Assembly (NCBI RefSeq): GCF_030704535.1
Contig: NC_081817.1
Location: forward strand, 3,735,001 to 3,799,000
Source: Vitis vinifera
Lineage: Eukaryota > Streptophyta > Magnoliopsida > Vitales > Vitaceae
DNA length: 64,000 nt
Direction of reading: 5' to 3'
The notes under the pieces were generated by a model. The model did no database searches and had not been told where the DNA came from. It saw only the letters and a list, made by a program, of their open reading frames with translations. Position numbers and translations under genes: made by a program. This document shows, one piece after another, positions 42,100 to 54,873 of the stretch. How positions within the stretch are numbered: position 1 is the first letter of the stretch; every line of letters starts with the position of its first letter.

Positions 42100-44935
42100 T
42101 CATAGGAATAGCAATTCATCTGTATGGGTTGATCTCCCTCATCACAGGGTCCTTGGCTGGATGAATTGACCCAGTCTTGGAAGCTTGGAGCAGCTCCCCC
42201 CTTAATTTTTGTGGGGCCTTGTGAGATGCTTTCAGAAATGGCATTTCCAAATGCAATAATATGTATTTCTTTACTTATAATAAACCTAGGAGTGATTCTA
42301 ATGTTCATTATTTGCAGTAATCTCCTTGGTTTCATTGTCTTGTACTCAAATTCAAGTTCCTGGAAATGAAAGGAAAAATTGAAGTAAAATAGACCCAAAT
42401 AATTATTATTTTTTCCTTTTTCTCCCTTTATTTATTTATTTATTTTTAAAATTTAAAAGTCCCCTTTGATCAACCCACAAGATGCAAGGATAATGCAAGT
42501 CCCCTTTGAAAGCAAAATTATTTGCTTTCAAATAATTACAAGCAACATGGCATAGGCTTGGGTAGGACTCTTTCTTTGACACAAAGCTTGATATTACGTT
42601 TTACCAATAAAACTTTGTTTAATAGTGATTTTAGGAAGTATTTTTAATATTTCTAATAATTAAAAAAATTTATCATATTAAAAATATTAGAAACACTTTT
42701 TAAAATCCACCATCACGCTGCACATCTACCCAGTCATGAGCATCTTTATGCTCAGTGGGTTACCCCTACACTTGGGAAAATCAACCCCATTTTCTTGATC
42801 CATGTTTAGATGCTTATGTCTCTCTTAGCCTATGAGGATGCCACATGTCCTAGTGGTTGCCTCTAAACCATATGTTGATGCCACTTGTTGACCCATTTAT
42901 GCCTTTTGTCAGTTGCTTCTTGCTCATCCTTGCATGCCACCTGTCTTGGCACACACAGAGCACAGAGATGTGTTCATCCATGGTTAAGCGGTTATATCCC
43001 TTCTTGGCCTCTGATAATGCCAATGTCTTGGTGTTAACCTCCAACCCAATATGCTAATGCCACATGTTTACCCTTTCTGTTGCTTCCTGCACCCTTGCAT
43101 GCTGCCTATCCTGGCGCACACAGAGATGAGCTTGGCTTGTTCCAGACAAGCTTCTCTCAACAACTCACTTTCATGCCAATGTTCCTCTTGATATGGTGCA
43201 ACTCCCTTAGGCCACATATCATGACAATTCTAAACAACTCTCCACAATGTTAGGCACTTGTCCCATGCACTCATATTCCACCACCTTTGTTTTGGTCCTC
43301 CAAGCCACGTGTCTGATAGATCATTCACGAATCTTTTAATAGCTCTCATGCTAACAAGGTGTCAAGGTCATGAGGCACCAGCCACCAACACACCCTTACG
43401 CTTCCCTAATACCAAGATGCCAACCCACCTCACACCCACAGGTCAAGCTCATAGTGCCAGTAGCCCATAGTCTTGGGCTCATGCAAATGCCCCATGGGTT
43501 GACCAATCTGGGCCCACTACCTGTGTTTGTGCGCGAAGGCTAACACATACCACTTTTGTCTAATCTTGTTCCTGACTAAGCCCACTTATTGTGTGGGTCA
43601 TGTGAATCTGTGATTTGGTCATCCTCGTTCCCCTAAGCACGCCTTGGCTTCTAGCTTTTATCTCATGCTACCCAAATTATGCTCTGCAGTCTGCACTACG
43701 ATCTGCACATCCCCTAAAATCACATTGATGAAAACCATCCCCTAGGATTGTCATCTTTATCTTTTGTATCCTTCTCAGTGCGAGCCATTTTCACATCTTC
43801 TGAAGGAGACTTCGTACATGCTTGAATAGAAAAAATGATTTTTCAAGAATCATAACTAATTAAGGAACCATCATTTTCACATGTTACGACTTGGAAAATT
43901 CCTCTTCAAAGCAAAAATCTCAAACCATGGAAAATATCAACTTCATTTTCCAACTAAACCAAGCCACCCATGCTATGCCCTGAGTTCCATGCGCTGCGGT
44001 GGCATGTCCCATGCCATTGAGACCAATTGATGTGCCAAACGCCCCTCATTTCCCTTCTATTCGAGCCAAGACATACATCATATTATATGGATGCAAGGGG
44101 CCACCATAAGCATCTCTCCACCAGGGCCACATCACCCTTTCCTAGGTTTTTTTTTTTTTTTTTCTGGTTAATCATTTCAAATATCCATCGAAAATTTGAG
44201 GCTGTCTCTAAAGGGCTGGAATATGCTCGAAAGAATGATTTGACGCCGGTGAAGAGAGAATTTGAAAATTTCCTATTTCGAGTACTCCACCCCTTCCAAA
44301 TGCTGCAGGCTCAAGACTGACGAGGACCAAAACAAAGATAGCAACAAATCTGAATTGAACACAAGGACAAGTCATAACACTGGTTACCAAAATATTAAAA
44401 TTTAACCCTTGTTGAGCATCCTGAGGGGAAAAAAAAATGGTACTTTAGTCGGCTTGAAAGTTGAAACCAAGAAACAAGCTTCCAAGCTGAGGCACAACAC
44501 TAGTAGAAGCAAGCTCTCAGCTAGAAGACAGGATAGCATAGAGAAGGTGCTGAAACGCTCAAGCCCCTCCAATTTAGATAATTACATAACACTAGAATTT
44601 CAACTTTAAAAGGAGGACTACATATGTACAAGTTGCTTCACAAGAAGCAAGAAAAATGAAATCGCACCTTAAAATAAATAAATAAATATTCTTCAATTAA
44701 CAATGGAAACCAATATATCGTGTGAGAATAGCCTCGTTGGCTGCATTTGAGATGTGATTTAATTAGTGTTTCTTATCTATACATGGAAAAATATGGTTCT
44801 CACAGGAGCATCACAAAATTTTCCCCCAATTAGAAAACCCAAGAAAATGCCATGTATTGAGAGCTCTTATCATGCTTAATTACTTTGACCAAATCCATCC
44901 TTTGGGATGCAGACGGGTATAGATTATGGCAGCAG
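42100..44935. other. Gap with unclassified repeat, DAR2-like to carrier gene
   Basis: The left part (42100-42370) is the DAR2-like 3' UTR region. A small MITE-like palindrome lies at about 42605-42712. From about 42720 to 44150 the composition becomes clearly less AT-rich and lists many short CATGCCACC-type and GGCACACACAGAG-type segments with no long ORF. This looks like a degraded repeat, perhaps an LTR-type element. Confidence 0.5.
42833..43130. repeat. Diverged direct duplication, period about 180 bp
   Basis: Two blocks (about 42833-42975 and 43012-43130) share the ordered segments ATGCCACATG, TGTTGACC/TGTTTACC, TTGCTTCTTG/TTGCTTCCTG, CCTTGCATGC and GGCACACACAGAG/GGCGCACACAGAG with many substitutions and small indels. 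This suggests an old tandem repeat within the unclassified element. Confidence 0.55.
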
Positions 44936-47900
44936 TCAAGGGCATCGATAACTGATGAAAGCATTTTTGAGTGTCTCATAGGTCATAAAACAAATACCCA
45001 CTCCTGGCACCACCTTGTAGTATTCAGGTAGAATGCCTCTGTATAAACCACGTAAGCCTTCAGTCCGAATTATGTGCCTGAATGTACCAAAAAGGCCGGT
45101 TGTATAGACACGGGCTCGACCTCCTGCCCCTTCCAACTGCATCCGACGCCTCACAAGATCCAGAGGGAATGTTGCTGCATATTACAGAAGAGAATAACTG
45201 AAAAGAGCTGGACATCGTTTTTGCTTAAACTAAATGTTTTTTCCGAAAGGAAATTTGAATGTTATAATGATACAATAAGATAGCAAAACTCATATTAACA
45301 GATTTATTACCTTACTGGAAACTCAATATTGAATAAGTCACTTAAACAAAGACAAATTGCCAATAATCAGAGCACATTATTTACCATAACCTTATCACTA
45401 CCATCACAATCATGCCTGCAGCATCCATCCTCAGTGTCATGACAAATATACTGAGAGCTAATTCCAATGATTTTAAGGGACAGAAGTTACCATGAAATGT
45501 TGTGATAATAGAAAATGTGCTAATACTATCATCACAGATAACTTTCATTAACCACATTCTCTTGGATGAGCTACCAGTGAGACATTTGCAGATTTGGTTC
45601 ACCAAGATAACTTTAACTGATTAGTAACTTCCAGTAAGATATATGCATGTTGGGTGGATGCCCAACCTCTGATAAAGAAAAAAGAAATTTGCACAACTAA
45701 TTCTTCTGAATACTCTAGTAACAAAATACAAAAATCATGCTGCACTTAATATATACAGAAATAAAGATGGGATAGGCTTGCAGCATATGCTGTAACATAT
45801 AGCAATGTCAGAGAGCAAGCAGCTGACAGTCAGGCTGCTACCTATATGTCTGCAGGCTTGCAGCTTAAAAAATCAGTCTTAAATATAATAATGTTTATGA
45901 CTAGTTCAGACACATCTGCAAATGAATGTCAAATAAGTGCCTAAGTTATGATACCCTAGTCTTGAGATTGAGGTCAAGGATAATATGGCAACTCATTGAG
46001 GTCACAATATAAGCATAGAGGAATGAAACATCAACGTTAGATATGAGTCAGCAGAAAAGTCATGTATGAGCATAAAAGCATGTTTTATTTGGAAATCCAA
46101 CAATAACAGTGTCATATAAGAGACACTTGCCGTCTCAAAAAATAAAAATATCAAAATAAGACAGGACACTTCTGGTTGAACAAGTGGATGTTTTGGTCTT
46201 AAACAAAAAAAAACCAAACATAATGCTTCAGCTACCCTAGGTCAACTGTGACAGAACTGGAGGGGGGTTGTTCTGATACAATTTTTTCCTTGCTTTCTCT
46301 TCCCATTTTTTTTTCTACTGGGGGTGGTGGTGAGGTGGGGTTGCGATGAGCATATATGCAGGAACTATTTTGATACAATTCATGGATAGGGCCACAAGAT
46401 TCCAAAGTACTTTTAAGGTCTACAAATGTGTGGCATCATTTATTTCCCCACTTTTGGTTTGACATTTGTGCTATTTACTCACCTAGGAACAAAACCTGGT
46501 TGTGAGGATACACTTTAACCTTCATCTGTGGATTTGCTTCACTATTTGAACCTTTTCTTACTGATCTCAGTTGCCGATAAATGAGAAGAGAGAATATTTG
46601 ACTAAACACATCATAAATGTACCTACGTCACTTGAAGGATTCTGGTACCCATCAGTAAGCAGTTGGCAAAGGAAGCCTAAGTGAGAAGCATACCTCAAAG
46701 AGGACACCTCTCACTTTTGATAACCGAGAGAGCAATGTTGGTTCACCTGAGTGTAGTGCCACCCTACAATGAAACCAACTGTAATGCTTGGGGAGACAAG
46801 TTATGAAGAAATGTTGGAGAGATTACATTAATCCAGGCAAGCTCTTTAAATAAAAAATGAAGTTAGTCAATGAATAATGAAAAAGTAATTTTTTTGGTCA
46901 ACTTCCTTACTAGCATTCTCAAATGCCACATAAAAAACAACTCCAGTCTGAGTCTCTGGCTCTAGAGGTCAGTCTGGTTAGATTAGTGCAGATCCTGCAC
47001 CTCATCCTGTTTCTCTGCAGCAAAAGCATGGTAGCTAGAGGTATTAACTTCTTTTACTAGAAATTATGAATTTTCCAGTAAAACAAACATAAGTGCTTTA
47101 AAAACAAATGGTTTAAACTAATTTACTGTTGCTTAACAGCATTCTCTATAGCTGTTGATGTTGAGAATAGTCCAACTGGCAACAACAATCACTTTGATCT
47201 AAAGAACATCCAAAGACTATGAATAGTGATAAAATGTATTCAACATGAAAAATCTTCTGTTCTCTGTTTTATACTGACAGGAAAATTATGCAAGGTAAGG
47301 AAACATCCTATTCCTAGAACATAAAAACACTATAATCATGCACTTTGAGACTGACAATTACACAGTTAATTTCAAGACAAAATTAAAACTACAGATTAAT
47401 AAAAAGGTCATAGAAGACAACATGACCTAATTTATGCACATAATAGCAAGGGCTCCCTCTATAGCAGGTTTAATATCACTCACCTGTTGATGATGCAATG
47501 CCCGAAAGACTACCACAAGTAAGACTGACCAGGACAGTTGAATCATTGGGCCTGATGTTAAGATAATGAATGCTTAAGCATTAGTTGTAAAGATACAGCT
47601 CATGCCATTAGCCATGAGAGGGCATATTGAAATTATTTATTTGCTGAATCAACTTATTGTGTCATTACCTTTGAGAATGCCAAGAAGATCTCAAGGTCTC
47701 ATAAACTGAAAAGTTGATGGCTATACTGGGCCCAACTCCCTGCACAGTGTCAAAACTGCACTCAACTACACAGGAAAACAGGGGAAAAAAAGAGAAAAGA
47801 AAGGATATTTTGGGTGTAAAGATCACAATAAATAATAGAATCATACCAACAATGTTGCTCCAAGTCCTTTATAAAGCCCCCAGATACCTTCTTCTCTGAC

Positions 47901-50329
47901 AATGGTTTGTAGAGTATGACCAATACCTCTGTAATAGATCACTTTTGTCTGCAAAGTTTGAAACAGAATCAAGTTGAGAAAAAAGTGTAGCCATTTTAGT
48001 TGATACCAGAAACCAGGCAAGAATCTTATTGACTGAGAAACTCATTTCTAAAATAGTTCTTATACACTAAAAAGTCAAACCATTTGAAGGACACTAGACT
48101 TCAGAAGACAGTTTAGAAAAGCATCCTATCGATGCCAAACAAGCAGAAGAAAAATGATAAAAACAAGCAGCATTCTTGTGCCAAGCCATGCCAATAATGC
48201 TATGGATGCCAAACAAACGAAGACAATAATAACAAACAGCAGCCAATTTTCCTATCGGTTTCAACTCAGCAAGAGGATATTAATTGTTACCTGTGCTGCA
48301 AGGCGTGTCCTTACAAGATCCAATGGATATGTAGCAGATGCAGCAGTTAGTCCTGCCAAACCTCCAGCTACAAAATGTACACCAAGGTCAGCACTAGTAT
48401 TTCTTTTATGACTTTCTAGCCCGGGGACCAAATGCAATATCTGCAACAAACAAAACAATACAATTGGATATTAAGCAAACTCCCAGATGCAATCTAAACA
48501 GACAATCTACCGAGATAATATATAATTGGATATTAAGCAAGCTCCCAGATGCAATCTAAACAGACAATCTACCGAGGTAATTTATAATCATACAAGGGTG
48601 TTTGTTCATAGTGTAATGTACTGACATTCTTGTAACGCTCATATGCATAAAAGCTGACAGAAGAATAAGGCAGGCGGTGAGCAATAGTAACCAGATTCCC
48701 TTTCCAGAAGGCTCTAAATCCTTCTTCACCAATAATTCGTGAAGCCTCCTGCCATATGCTAGCCTTCGTCAATGTTGCAACATCAGAGTGCATACCTTGC
48801 ACCTACAGGAATAAGATACTATCATATAGGTGGCTGAGAAACTGAAAAGGCTGAACAATTGAACCCAATCTTCACAGACACCCATACACACAGACAAAGA
48901 GGATCAGAGTGCCTAGTTGAGCCGTAGTATCAGTCTGAATATCAACTAAGAAAACAGACAAAAAAAAAAAGAGCAATAAAGAGATATATGATCCAAAGAG
49001 GTTTACTTAAATTGTCTTGCATCTCCGTTAGCTTGATTAATAATCGACATACTTAGCAAGTCTAGAACCAATTTTGAAAGGACAAGGTTTTCAATGGCAA
49101 GGCTGACAGAAGTTCAATCAATTTCAAATGAAGCATTTTCACCACATGCATTATTCATAGACATTCCATCAGTTACTCGTTCTTAAATTAACCAAAATAA
49201 GAAACCTTAAAGCACACCCAGATCAATAGATTATTTGGGGATTTAATAACAAATGATAATGCATAAAGATGTAAGAAAATGCACAGGAGACCCATAATCT
49301 TTATATATTCAGGCTGTCAAATTGCCTAACGCTTTATAACATCATCCATCCATCTACTGATAAGCCCACTGTTTCAACTTCAAACCACAATTCAGAAAAG
49401 CCATGATCAGATCAAGTACAAGGTACAGGTGCGTGGCAGGAGTCCCATATCCATCATTGATGGGATGCTTGACCTTGCCATGGCTAACCACACTAAAAAT
49501 ATCAAACTTCTTGTATTAAAATAATGAGCAAGCACAGAAGTTATTTCCTTGAGCAAATATTGAAACAAACCATAATCCTCAGATGTAATCAATACTTAAT
49601 AAGATAGTTTGTTTGGACCAATCAAATACAGACCAATCATACATGCGCAGATTACACAATCAACAGCCAGAAAATTGTTTTCAGATAGATCATTCCTAGC
49701 AAAATTTTCGGGATCTGCCTATCCAAGATTAACGACTACCACCTCCCTAACCAAGCAAACAAAGAGCCCAACCAACCCAAAGCTGAAAAAACATAGATTA
49801 AATACCCCAAAACATGGGTCTATGGTAAAATGCAGGAAAGAAAAGATGTTAGAACTTCGAAATTCAGATTTTTAAAATTTTTCATCATGGCGGTACCACC
49901 ACCCAACATCTCCGTTCGCAATTACTTTTCTACATCGAGTAAAGTTAATCAGTTTCCACAAACCTGGAAACTTAATATCATATTCAAAATTTCGTTTATT
50001 TTCTTTTCCTCTGTTTTCTCATAAACCAAAAAGGAAAAAGAATAACTTCAATAATAAGGAAGCACAACAAAATAGCAAGAAATTCCGATTCCAACCTGAA
50101 ATAGTATAGTGAGGCGAGCAAGCGGCGCCGTACAGGTCTTGCTAAGAGCACCGGCGATTCCTCCAGCAAGAAGCTGCGGTATTGTCCCTATCTGCGACTG
50201 CTGATGCAATGACTTCTGCTGCTGCGCCAATTTGCGTGCAGTCCCATCGACGGCGACCCCTCCATGACCCGAATTGAGAGCTCTCTGCCCTCCTTCCACC
50301 ACCACTCCAACTCTAGCTTCCGTTTGCAT
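44936..50329 (-). CDS. Mitochondrial substrate carrier family protein (7 exons)
   Basis: An inner-membrane carrier of the SLC25 family; its substrate cannot be read from the sequence. Exons on the minus strand: 50096-50329, 48626-48802, 48291-48440, 47847-47948, 47669-47739, 47484-47551, 44936-45174; 346 residues, all phases agree. Three carrier repeats are visible. The second and third have the canonical signature PLDLVRTR (176-183) and PLDLVRRR (271-278), while the first has PLARL at 69-73. This departure is shared by the plant group named 'mitochondrial substrate carrier family protein B', to which it looks closest from memory. The N-terminal 50 residues are Gln/Gly-rich and not conserved in typical carriers. 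The donor of exon 2 is GTCAGT, slightly unusual. The start MQTEARVGVVVEGG is the first Met and fits that group. Confidence 0.9.
48463..48586. repeat. 62-bp tandem duplication in carrier intron 2
   Basis: The unit starting ATTGGATATTAAGCAAACTC at 48463 is repeated from 48525 with about five differences, the two copies directly adjoining. It ends near the exon 2 donor side of the intron (exon 48626-48802). Confidence 0.85.
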
Positions 50330-50710
50330 AGTGGATCAGTCCCAAGCTCTCTCTATCAACACGGAGCGACTCTCGACAGCCTTAATAAAGATTCATAGCC
50401 AATCCTTCTCTCCCTCCGCAAAAACAGACTCAATCTGCCATAAAGGAAAGACGGTACGTAGAGTGCTGAAAATATGCCACAGAAACCCTAGAATCGAAAC
50501 TTAAAGACACAAAAGTGTTGAGCTTTTGTTTCAGAGATCTGAGAGATGAATGAACACAAACCCAAGGATCACAAATTGTCAGCAAAACCCTAGCTGGAGG
50601 GCATTAGCACCAACTCCGAAGTCGCTCCCCTTCTCGCGTGCTTTGAACTAAGAAAGAGAGAAGGGCAGCTGCGGAAGGATAAAAAAATAGAGAGAGAAAG
50701 AGGCACGTTC

Positions 50711-50753
50711 AAACGACGCCGTTTTACTCAATCCAGAGACGACGTCGTTTTCA
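50711..50753. promoter_or_regulatory. Paired ACGACGYCGTTTT elements upstream of the carrier gene
   Basis: AAACGACGCCGTTTT is followed 14 bp later by GACGACGTCGTTTTC, about 390-420 bp upstream of the carrier start codon and just before the AT-rich gap. They are the same palindromic family as the site upstream of PP1 (22071-22088). Confidence 0.45.
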
Positions 50754-53743
50754 GCCACGGGCACGTTACTTGCAACTGGAATTAAAAAATCCTGGTAGGC
50801 AAGTTAGCATGCGTAGTGGTCAAGTTGGTGAACCGACTAACGTGATTGTGTGGAGTCAGTCCATCATAAGATTCATAACGCGGAACCGTTGATCGGTTGG
50901 ACTTGTTGCTCAGAATGGCGTATTTGGGAACTGATGATAGAGATGAGTGTGATATTAGTTTAATCAAATGGAATGGGGAGCTTAGGATAATTACTCAAGA
51001 GACACGTGATGGAATTGATATGGAATATTCGCCCAAGTTGAGGATGAAAAGCGGAGGAAGAGATGGAAAGACTTTTAACGTTTTCGGCAAGAGTCGGTGA
51101 ATCCAACTCCATTTCTGCTGTCATTCCTATGATTTCTAAGGAAAATGTTAGGATCATGTTCGGAAAATGTTCGGAAGACTTTCCACGGATTGAGTCGAAG
51201 GAAGTATGATGTCTTGTACACTTGTTTATAAATTTATTTATTTGTATTTTTTAGTCTCATATGATTTGAGTGTATTCAAAGTTTCGTAAAACATGAAGTT
51301 ATGGGTTCATGTATAGTGATATATAGTTCATATTCGGTTTATTGATTTGAATAATTTATATAAGATTATAGTACATTATTTTTTAATTGGAGAGATGACT
51401 TGTCTTAATTATCGGGATGGTTTTCATAAAATAATTATATTAGTCTATGTGATATACATTAGATGTGACAAACAACAAATAACGACATAAAGTTATAAAT
51501 TGTCATAATTCACTAAATTACTATATTATATTTGATTATAAATAAATTAAATCAAAGTATAAATATTAATATAATATAAAATAATGAGACCTAATCGTAT
51601 ATGTAATGATTACAATCAATTTATATTGTTTTTTAATACTATATTACGATAATATAATTATGAATGATGGATTTATAAACATTCCCTTTGTTCAAGCCTA
51701 TGCTTGCTTGCGGTATTAAAATTGATAAGTTCTCAATCAATAAGTTATTTTGTCTTAATTTTATATTAATTTTATATTTTTTTTAATAAAGTCATTTAAA
51801 ATGAGTGAAATTTCTTATGAGTTTAAAACGTGTATGTGTTTTGACTTTGACAAGCAAGTACAAAGCATCACGTAACCACTAGGTCTTAAAAAGCAAATAC
51901 AAACAAGCCAGAGAAGGAAGACCAAAAAACAAAAAAAAAGTAATAATAACGAAAAAAAAATTATGACTTTATGCATTTTTATTATTTATTAAATCGATAA
52001 GAAATAAGAAGATTTTGCACATTTTTTTCTTCATATTTTTTTAATATTGAATTACAAAAATTTCAAGCATGTTTGATCACGTTCTTTAAACGGATTTTTT
52101 TTTTTTTTTTGTTTTAATTCAAAATCACATATGATTATTGATTAAACAATTTGGGCACTATTTGATTATATTTTAAAAAATGATTATAAAAAATAATTTT
52201 TAGAAATGATTTTCAATTGTATTTACAAATAAATCATAGATTTTTTTATACTTATTTTTCATAAATGTAATTATATTCTTATATCTAATATAAACATTTT
52301 CAAAATATTTTAAATTATTTATCAAAATATTTTTATAAAAAAAATGAATATATTTTAAAACTATTTAAAAAAAAAAATTAAAACATTGTTTCCATAAAAT
52401 CCTTACTTTGTTTTTTTTATTTTTTTATTTTTTATTTTATCTTAACATTCAAAAAACATTTTTCTAAAAAAAGAACCAAACATGTCATCATTTGATGGAA
52501 ATTATTCTGCTTTTATTTTGAAAAAAGATATAAAATGAGAGGGAAAAAATGTAGACAAACTTATATCATCTTATTTTGTAAATTTAAGAAATTAAAGTAA
52601 TCTAAGACCTAGAAGCACATAAGAACACCACCAAGTCAAGATCAGTATCAAATTTTCCTTTGATTTGGAAAAGAAAAAAAATATTAAAAAAATTGATTTT
52701 TCTCATATTTGTTTCTACTCCTAAAAATATCAAAGAAAATCAAATATAATTAAAATTAATTAAAAACTTATACTTCTTAAAATTACTTAATCTTTATATT
52801 AAAAATTTAAAATAAGTTAAATAAATTTAAAGTAACATAAAAATATAATTTATTAATTTTCAAATCATGTTTGATTGGTTGGTTGAATATAACATGAGAT
52901 AAGATAAAAAAAGAAATATTATATCTTATTTCATATTTAATTGATGATGAAGTATGATAAGTTATAAATTTTAAATATTTTAATCATGATTATTGTTAAA
53001 CATAAGAAAATTTTAATTTTTTTAAATAAAAATATTTGAATGTAATATAATTTTTATTTTAAACATTAAAAAATAATCTATCCTTCATATATATTTTTTT
53101 ATTCAACCCATAAATTAAATATAAATATAAATATAATATAATATAACATATTATATCATATCCATTAAATATAATATCCAAAAGATATAATAGGATATAA
53201 TACTTTAAGATATATATATATCCTGTTCTACCTCATAAGTAAATATGGTATTTCTTCTATTATTTCCCTCTATTTTTTTTCTATGCATTTTTTTCTTTTT
53301 TTCTCATATTTTCTAGGAACCAAACATAGCCTTAGTTAACATTAATAGTGACCAAATGTATTTAGTCTAAATCTCAGGAGAAGTAAACGAGATTAAGCCT
53401 TATAACGAATAAGGCAGAAAACATAAAGAAATGTCATCTTATATTGGTTGGATCCTCAAATGTACATTCTTCATGGGATCGCGTTGAACATTTGGCAAGC
53501 AACCAACCTTTATAATCTTAATAATGATAATATTTGGTTAGTTTTGAAGATTATTATGACTCATCTTTCAATGGTATTTGTAAATATTCAGCTCGGGAGT
53601 CCCCTTTCATCAAAGTTAAAAAAAATGATAATATTTGGTTAAACATTTCAGTGTAACCATCTTCACGAACCAACTCTCAATACCATTCTCAACCCATCAA
53701 CCATAGCATTGCGGCCTCGCAATGCTAGGTCCCTGGAACCTAT

Positions 53744-54545
53744 ATTCTGATACCATGTTAGATTTGGACTTGCTCTACAAGTAACTGCAAATATTTTTAC
53801 CAAATTCACAAATATAAACCTAGAAATAGCAACTAACGGCGGCTTCTAATGTTTACTGCAGGGAGCCAAATAATTGTACACATGGGTCAAAGATAAATCC
53901 TACATGATAAAAGAAGGTTAAAAATGCCACACATTGTGCCAAGTTTTTTTTATACATAGGTTACAAATTTCAGTGCAAGCTCAAGAATAATACCTCAGGT
54001 TTGCTTTATTATGTACCAGTTCATTCATTTACTTCATTCCCGATTGAATAAACCTTGTTTAAGTGACTTTTTGATCTCCAATGCTTTCCCTGGCAGAGGA
54101 ACATTGCAGATTTTCCTGTCAGAAGGGCGTGGTATCCAGTGATCATTAAACAGAGGGTTAAAAAATACAAGGGACGGTTATGATGTTCAACAATTGTGCA
54201 CCATTCTGGCATCTATGTAGATGTATGTTGTCCTGGTGTTGAAGTACAAGTAAAGATGCAATTTTTATTATAAGATATAAAGAAAATCTCTAACATTGAT
54301 CATCACCTTGAGGTTTTTCTTGACCTTTTCCTTTTTCAAATTGAGCTAAGTCAAGATTGACATGAATTGATGGTCACATCTGAAGTTTCTCAAATTCTTA
54401 ACTAGTGTAGATTCTTTTTTATAAAGAATATTGCATAGATTCTTAATTAGTAAACTTTCATATGAATTGTTTCAGCTTTGTGTGCTTGAACTAATATTGT
54501 TGCATTAAAATTTCGGTTCACATAATAAACCGGTATCAGAGCTTC
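53744..54545. mobile_element. Possible Copia LTR remnants with outward primer sites
   Basis: At 53744-53760 the minus strand reads TCTAACATGGTATCAG and at 54530-54543 the plus strand reads CCGGTATCAGAGC. Both resemble the LTR/primer-site junction of plant Copia elements, and they face away from each other. No coding region or LTR pair was matched, so this may be a chance or a very old remnant. Confidence 0.3.
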
Positions 54546-54873
54546 CGCATATACAACACAGACAACTTGCAATATCATAGAATTTGACACCAAAGTATCT
54601 GACACCCAATATATCATAACATTTATATAGGATCATACCTCGTTCCTTCTCAAGAGAAGGTAGCTTCCCACTGATCCTCTTTTGTCTCTGCTCATGTTCT
54701 TCATTCCATCAAGCATATTGTATTGTAGATTTTGCTGAGAAGTAAGGCTTCTAAATTAAGCATTGGAATCGAATGAAATACTTCAGCTGGCAAAATCACG
54801 AAGCAAATGTGCTCTTAGATCCTTCCCTGAATTTTAATTTCGTGCTTCAGAACCATTTTTCAAATACTGCTGG

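Larger units (their letters stand above)
50330..54873. other. AT-rich gap, carrier gene to BEL1-like gene
   Basis: The left 450 bp hold the carrier 5' flank with GA-rich and CGACG-type motifs. From about 51200 to 53350 the DNA is extremely AT-rich with no gene. Two Copia primer-site-like sequences lie near 53745 and 54532. The last part should include the BEL1-like 3' UTR. Confidence 0.55.
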
